From NCBI GenBank assembly GCA_002299975.1, contig DBOT01000103.1, forward strand, positions 224-8,469: 8,246 bases of DNA, written 5' to 3'. The position numbers and the translations under genes are program-made. The DNA is from Lactobacillaceae bacterium UBA639 (GTDB lineage Bacteria; Bacillota; Bacilli; Lactobacillales; Lactobacillaceae). Below are positions 6,358 to 8,246 of this stretch, piece after piece (position 1 is the first letter of the stretch; each line of letters begins with the position of its first letter). The notes under the pieces are model-generated. The model was not told where the DNA came from. It made no database searches and saw nothing but the letters and a program-made list of their open reading frames with translations.

Positions 6358-8246
6358 GGGATTGCCTCCTCCCAAATCTTCTGTAATTCATCAACACTGA
6401 GGTTCAACTCATTGTCAGCCATGTGGACTTCCAGCCAATGAGTATTGGTAACTTCACCGACCAGCTGGACGGCATCACCGAGGTCTTGTTCAAACGCCGC
6501 CACATGGTCGGGCCGCACCGTCACTACAAAGCGTCCTGGCGTTTCACTAAACAGCTGGGCACTATTCAGGTGGCGAAGGTTAAGGTTCAGCCCCCGGTCG
6601 GTCTTAAAGAGGGTCTCGGCCAGGGCAACTCCCAAGCCACCCTCACTGAGGTCATGACAGCTGGCCACGTGACCATTCTCCATCGTGTGCAGCAAACGGG
6701 CCATGTAATCGTGAACTTGGTCAAGGTCAAAGGGTTGAACGACCCCGTTGATCTCGCCCGTCAGCATCTTCTGCAGTTCTGACCCGGCGTAATCATCACG
6801 GGTCCGGCCGACCAGGTAAACCCGGTCACCGGCATGCTGGACAAAGCTCGGGACAACCCGGTCAATGTTCTTGATCAGGCCAACCATTCCGACCATCGGC
6901 GTTGGATGAATGGCCCGGCCATTGTTTTCGTTGTACAGGGAAACATTCCCGGAAATCACTGGCGTGTTGAAGGTCCGGCAGGCCGCGGCCATCCCCTTAA
7001 CTGACTGGTGAAGTTCCCAGAAAATCTCCGGATCGTTAGGGTCACCATAGTTCAGGCAATCGGTAATCGCTAGAGGCTGGGCACCGGACGAAATGACGTT
7101 GGCGGCGGCTTCCACTAATGCCATCTGGCCGCCCACCTCGGGGTTGAGGTAGACAAAGCGGCCGTTGCCATCAGTGGTCATCGCCAGGCCCTTGTGAGTA
7201 CCACGCACTCGCAGGACCCCCGCATCGCTCCCGGGGCCCACTACGGTCGAGGTCCGGACTTGGGAATCATACTGTTGGTAGAAGCTGCTCTTGTCGGCAA
7301 TGGTTGACTGAGCAAGCAGTTGGCGCAGGGTGACAGCAGGGTCATCAATCTGTGGCTGCCAGGCCGGTTGCTGCTCGGCGGCCTTAATCCGGGCTGGTTT
7401 GCGCTCCTCGCTGGCTTCTTCTAAGACATCGTCGGTCAGGCTGGCAACCGGAATGTCACAGACTACCTGACCATCGTGGTGGAGGACGTATTGGTGGCCT
7501 TCTGTGATCCGGCCGATCGTAACGGCATCAAGGTCGTAAAAGTCAAAGATCTTTTTAACATCTTCCTCATGGCCCTTATTAACACACAGCAGCATCCGTT
7601 CCTGGGACTCACTCAGCATAATCTCGTAGGCAGACATCCCGGTTTCCCGTTGTGGAACCAGGTCCAGGTTGAGGTCCATACCACTCTTTCCTTCTGAAGC
7701 CATTTCAGCACTGGAGGAAACGATCCCGGCAGCCCCCATGTCTTGAATTCCGACCAGCCAATCTGAGTGCTTGGTGATCAGCTCCAGGCAGGCTTCCAGC
7801 AGAAGTTTCTCCATGAAGGGATTGCCGACTTGAACAGCGGAACGTTGTGTAGCGTTTTCGTCGCTAAAGTCCGCGGAGGCAAAGGTCGCCCCGTGAATGC
7901 CGTCGCGGCCGGTCTTGGCGCCGACATACATCACAGCGTTACCGATCCCGGCGGCCTTTCCCTGCTGAATATCCTTCTGATCCATCAGACCGACACTCAT
8001 CGCATTGCAGAGCACGTTGCCCTGATAGCAGGGGTCAAAGGTCGTCTCACCGGCAATCGTCGGGATCCCCATGCAGTTGCCGTAATCACCGATACCCCGC
8101 ACCGTGCCGTCGACCTTCATCCGAGTGGTCGCATTATCAAGCTCGCCGAAGTGCAGTGAGTCGAGTGATGCCACCGGCCGGGCACCCATACTGAAGATGT
8201 CCCGCAGGATTCCACCAACCCCGGTTGCGGCCCCCTGGTAGGGTTC
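6333..8246 (-). CDS. purL: Phosphoribosylformylglycinamidine synthase large subunit, PurL (5' truncated by window edge)
   Basis: PurL converts FGAR to FGAM using ATP and ammonia supplied by the glutaminase PurQ, with PurS bridging the complex. The frame is open to the right edge: 637 residues are visible, beginning [19 protein letters not shown], a segment found about 100 residues into small-type PurL (about 740 in total), so roughly the first 100 are missing. ATG 8189 is an internal Met, not the start. Visible landmarks, counted from the edge: SMGARPVA (19-26), [14 protein letters not shown] (54-67), [14 protein letters not shown] (111-124), [18 protein letters not shown] (169-186), SESQERML (212-219), then the second half with [36 protein letters not shown] and HDLSEGGLG. 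The end, IPCQMKSKD, is family-like. There is no fused glutaminase domain, so this is the small, PurQ- and PurS-dependent type. Those partners are expected upstream, outside the window. Confidence 0.97.
   Translation of the reverse strand, partial: EPYQGAATGVGGILRDIFSMGARPVASLDSLHFGELDNATTRMKVDGTVRGIGDYGNCMGIPTIAGETTFDPCYQGNVLCNAMSVGLMDQKDIQQGKAAGIGNAVMYVGAKTGRDGIHGATFASADFSDENATQRSAVQVGNPFMEKLLLEACLELITKHSDWLVGIQDMGAAGIVSSSAEMASEGKSGMDLNLDLVPQRETGMSAYEIMLSESQERMLLCVNKGHEEDVKKIFDFYDLDAVTIGRITEGHQYVLHHDGQVVCDIPVASLTDDVLEEASEERKPARIKAAEQQPAWQPQIDDPAVTLRQLLAQSTIADKSSFYQQYDSQVRTSTVVGPGSDAGVLRVRGTHKGLAMTTDGNGRFVYLNPEVGGQMALVEAAANVISSGAQPLAITDCLNYGDPNDPEIFWELHQSVKGMAAACRTFNTPVISGNVSLYNENNGRAIHPTPMVGMVGLIKNIDRVVPSFVQHAGDRVYLVGRTRDDYAGSELQKMLTGEINGVVQPFDLDQVHDYMARLLHTMENGHVASCHDLSEGGLGVALAETLFKTDRGLNLNLRHLNSAQLFSETPGRFVVTVRPDHVAAFEQDLGDAVQLVGEVTNTHWLEVHMADNELNLSVDELQKIWEEAIPCQMKSKD
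6365..6370 (-). promoter_or_regulatory. Ribosome binding site deciding the purF start
   Basis: AGGAGG within GGGAGGAGG on the minus strand, lying inside the purL coding region where it encodes part of TrpGluGluAla. Its 7-base spacer leads to GTG 6357. The alternative TTG at 6375 is upstream of the site and so cannot use it. Confidence 0.85.

Noticed and set aside
6333..8189. Treating ATG 8189 as the purL start
   Set aside because: The frame continues upstream for 19 codons to the window edge with conserved PurL residues ([12 protein letters not shown]...), so the gene is simply cut by the edge.
446..8246. A hidden mobile element, CRISPR array, tRNA or novel defence or other system within the operon
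   Set aside because: The stretch is filled almost without gaps by six intact or edge-cut purine genes in a common Firmicutes order, with no direct repeats, transposase-like frames or RNA gene structure seen.

Overview
The window comes from a low-GC-phylum (Firmicutes/Bacillota) chromosome, most likely a member of the Lactobacillaceae with a fairly high GC content, for example a Limosilactobacillus such as the L. fermentum group. The basis is protein style (Bacillus-type PurF with a propeptide, small-type PurL), strong AGGAGG ribosome binding sites and the gene order. The genus is an inference and was not tested against any database.

Every gene reads on the minus strand. From right to left, in the direction of transcription, the window holds the distal part of a de novo purine operon: purL (5' end cut by the window edge), purF, purM, purN, purH and purD. 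The genes are packed tightly: purL and purF overlap by 25 bases, and the other junctions have gaps of 2, 10, 3 and 20 bases. No internal promoter or terminator is evident, so they are probably co-transcribed from a promoter upstream of the window. That upstream part would normally also carry purS and purQ, the partners of small PurL. Together the proteins cover the PRPP amidotransferase step (PurF), GAR synthesis (PurD), GAR formylation (PurN), FGAM synthesis (PurL), AIR synthesis (PurM), and the last two steps to IMP (PurH). The purE/purK and purB steps and the PurC step are not in the window.

After purD, about 80 bases separate the operon from a different gene. This gap holds an imperfect hairpin that looks like the operon terminator, followed at once by an extended -10 promoter element (TGCTATAAT) for the next gene. 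That gene runs off the left edge. Its visible 120 residues show two membrane segments and the beginning of a LiaF-like C-terminal domain.

Two gene starts differ from the longest reading frames. PurF should begin at a GTG at 6357, which puts the catalytic Cys at position 12 after an 11-residue propeptide. PurM should begin at an ATG at 4897. The most interesting protein-level point is that PurF keeps the propeptide and two of the four cysteines that bind the [4Fe-4S] cluster in the Bacillus enzyme, but the CxxC pair is replaced by Gly and Thr. I found no previously undescribed system; this is a largely ordinary housekeeping region.
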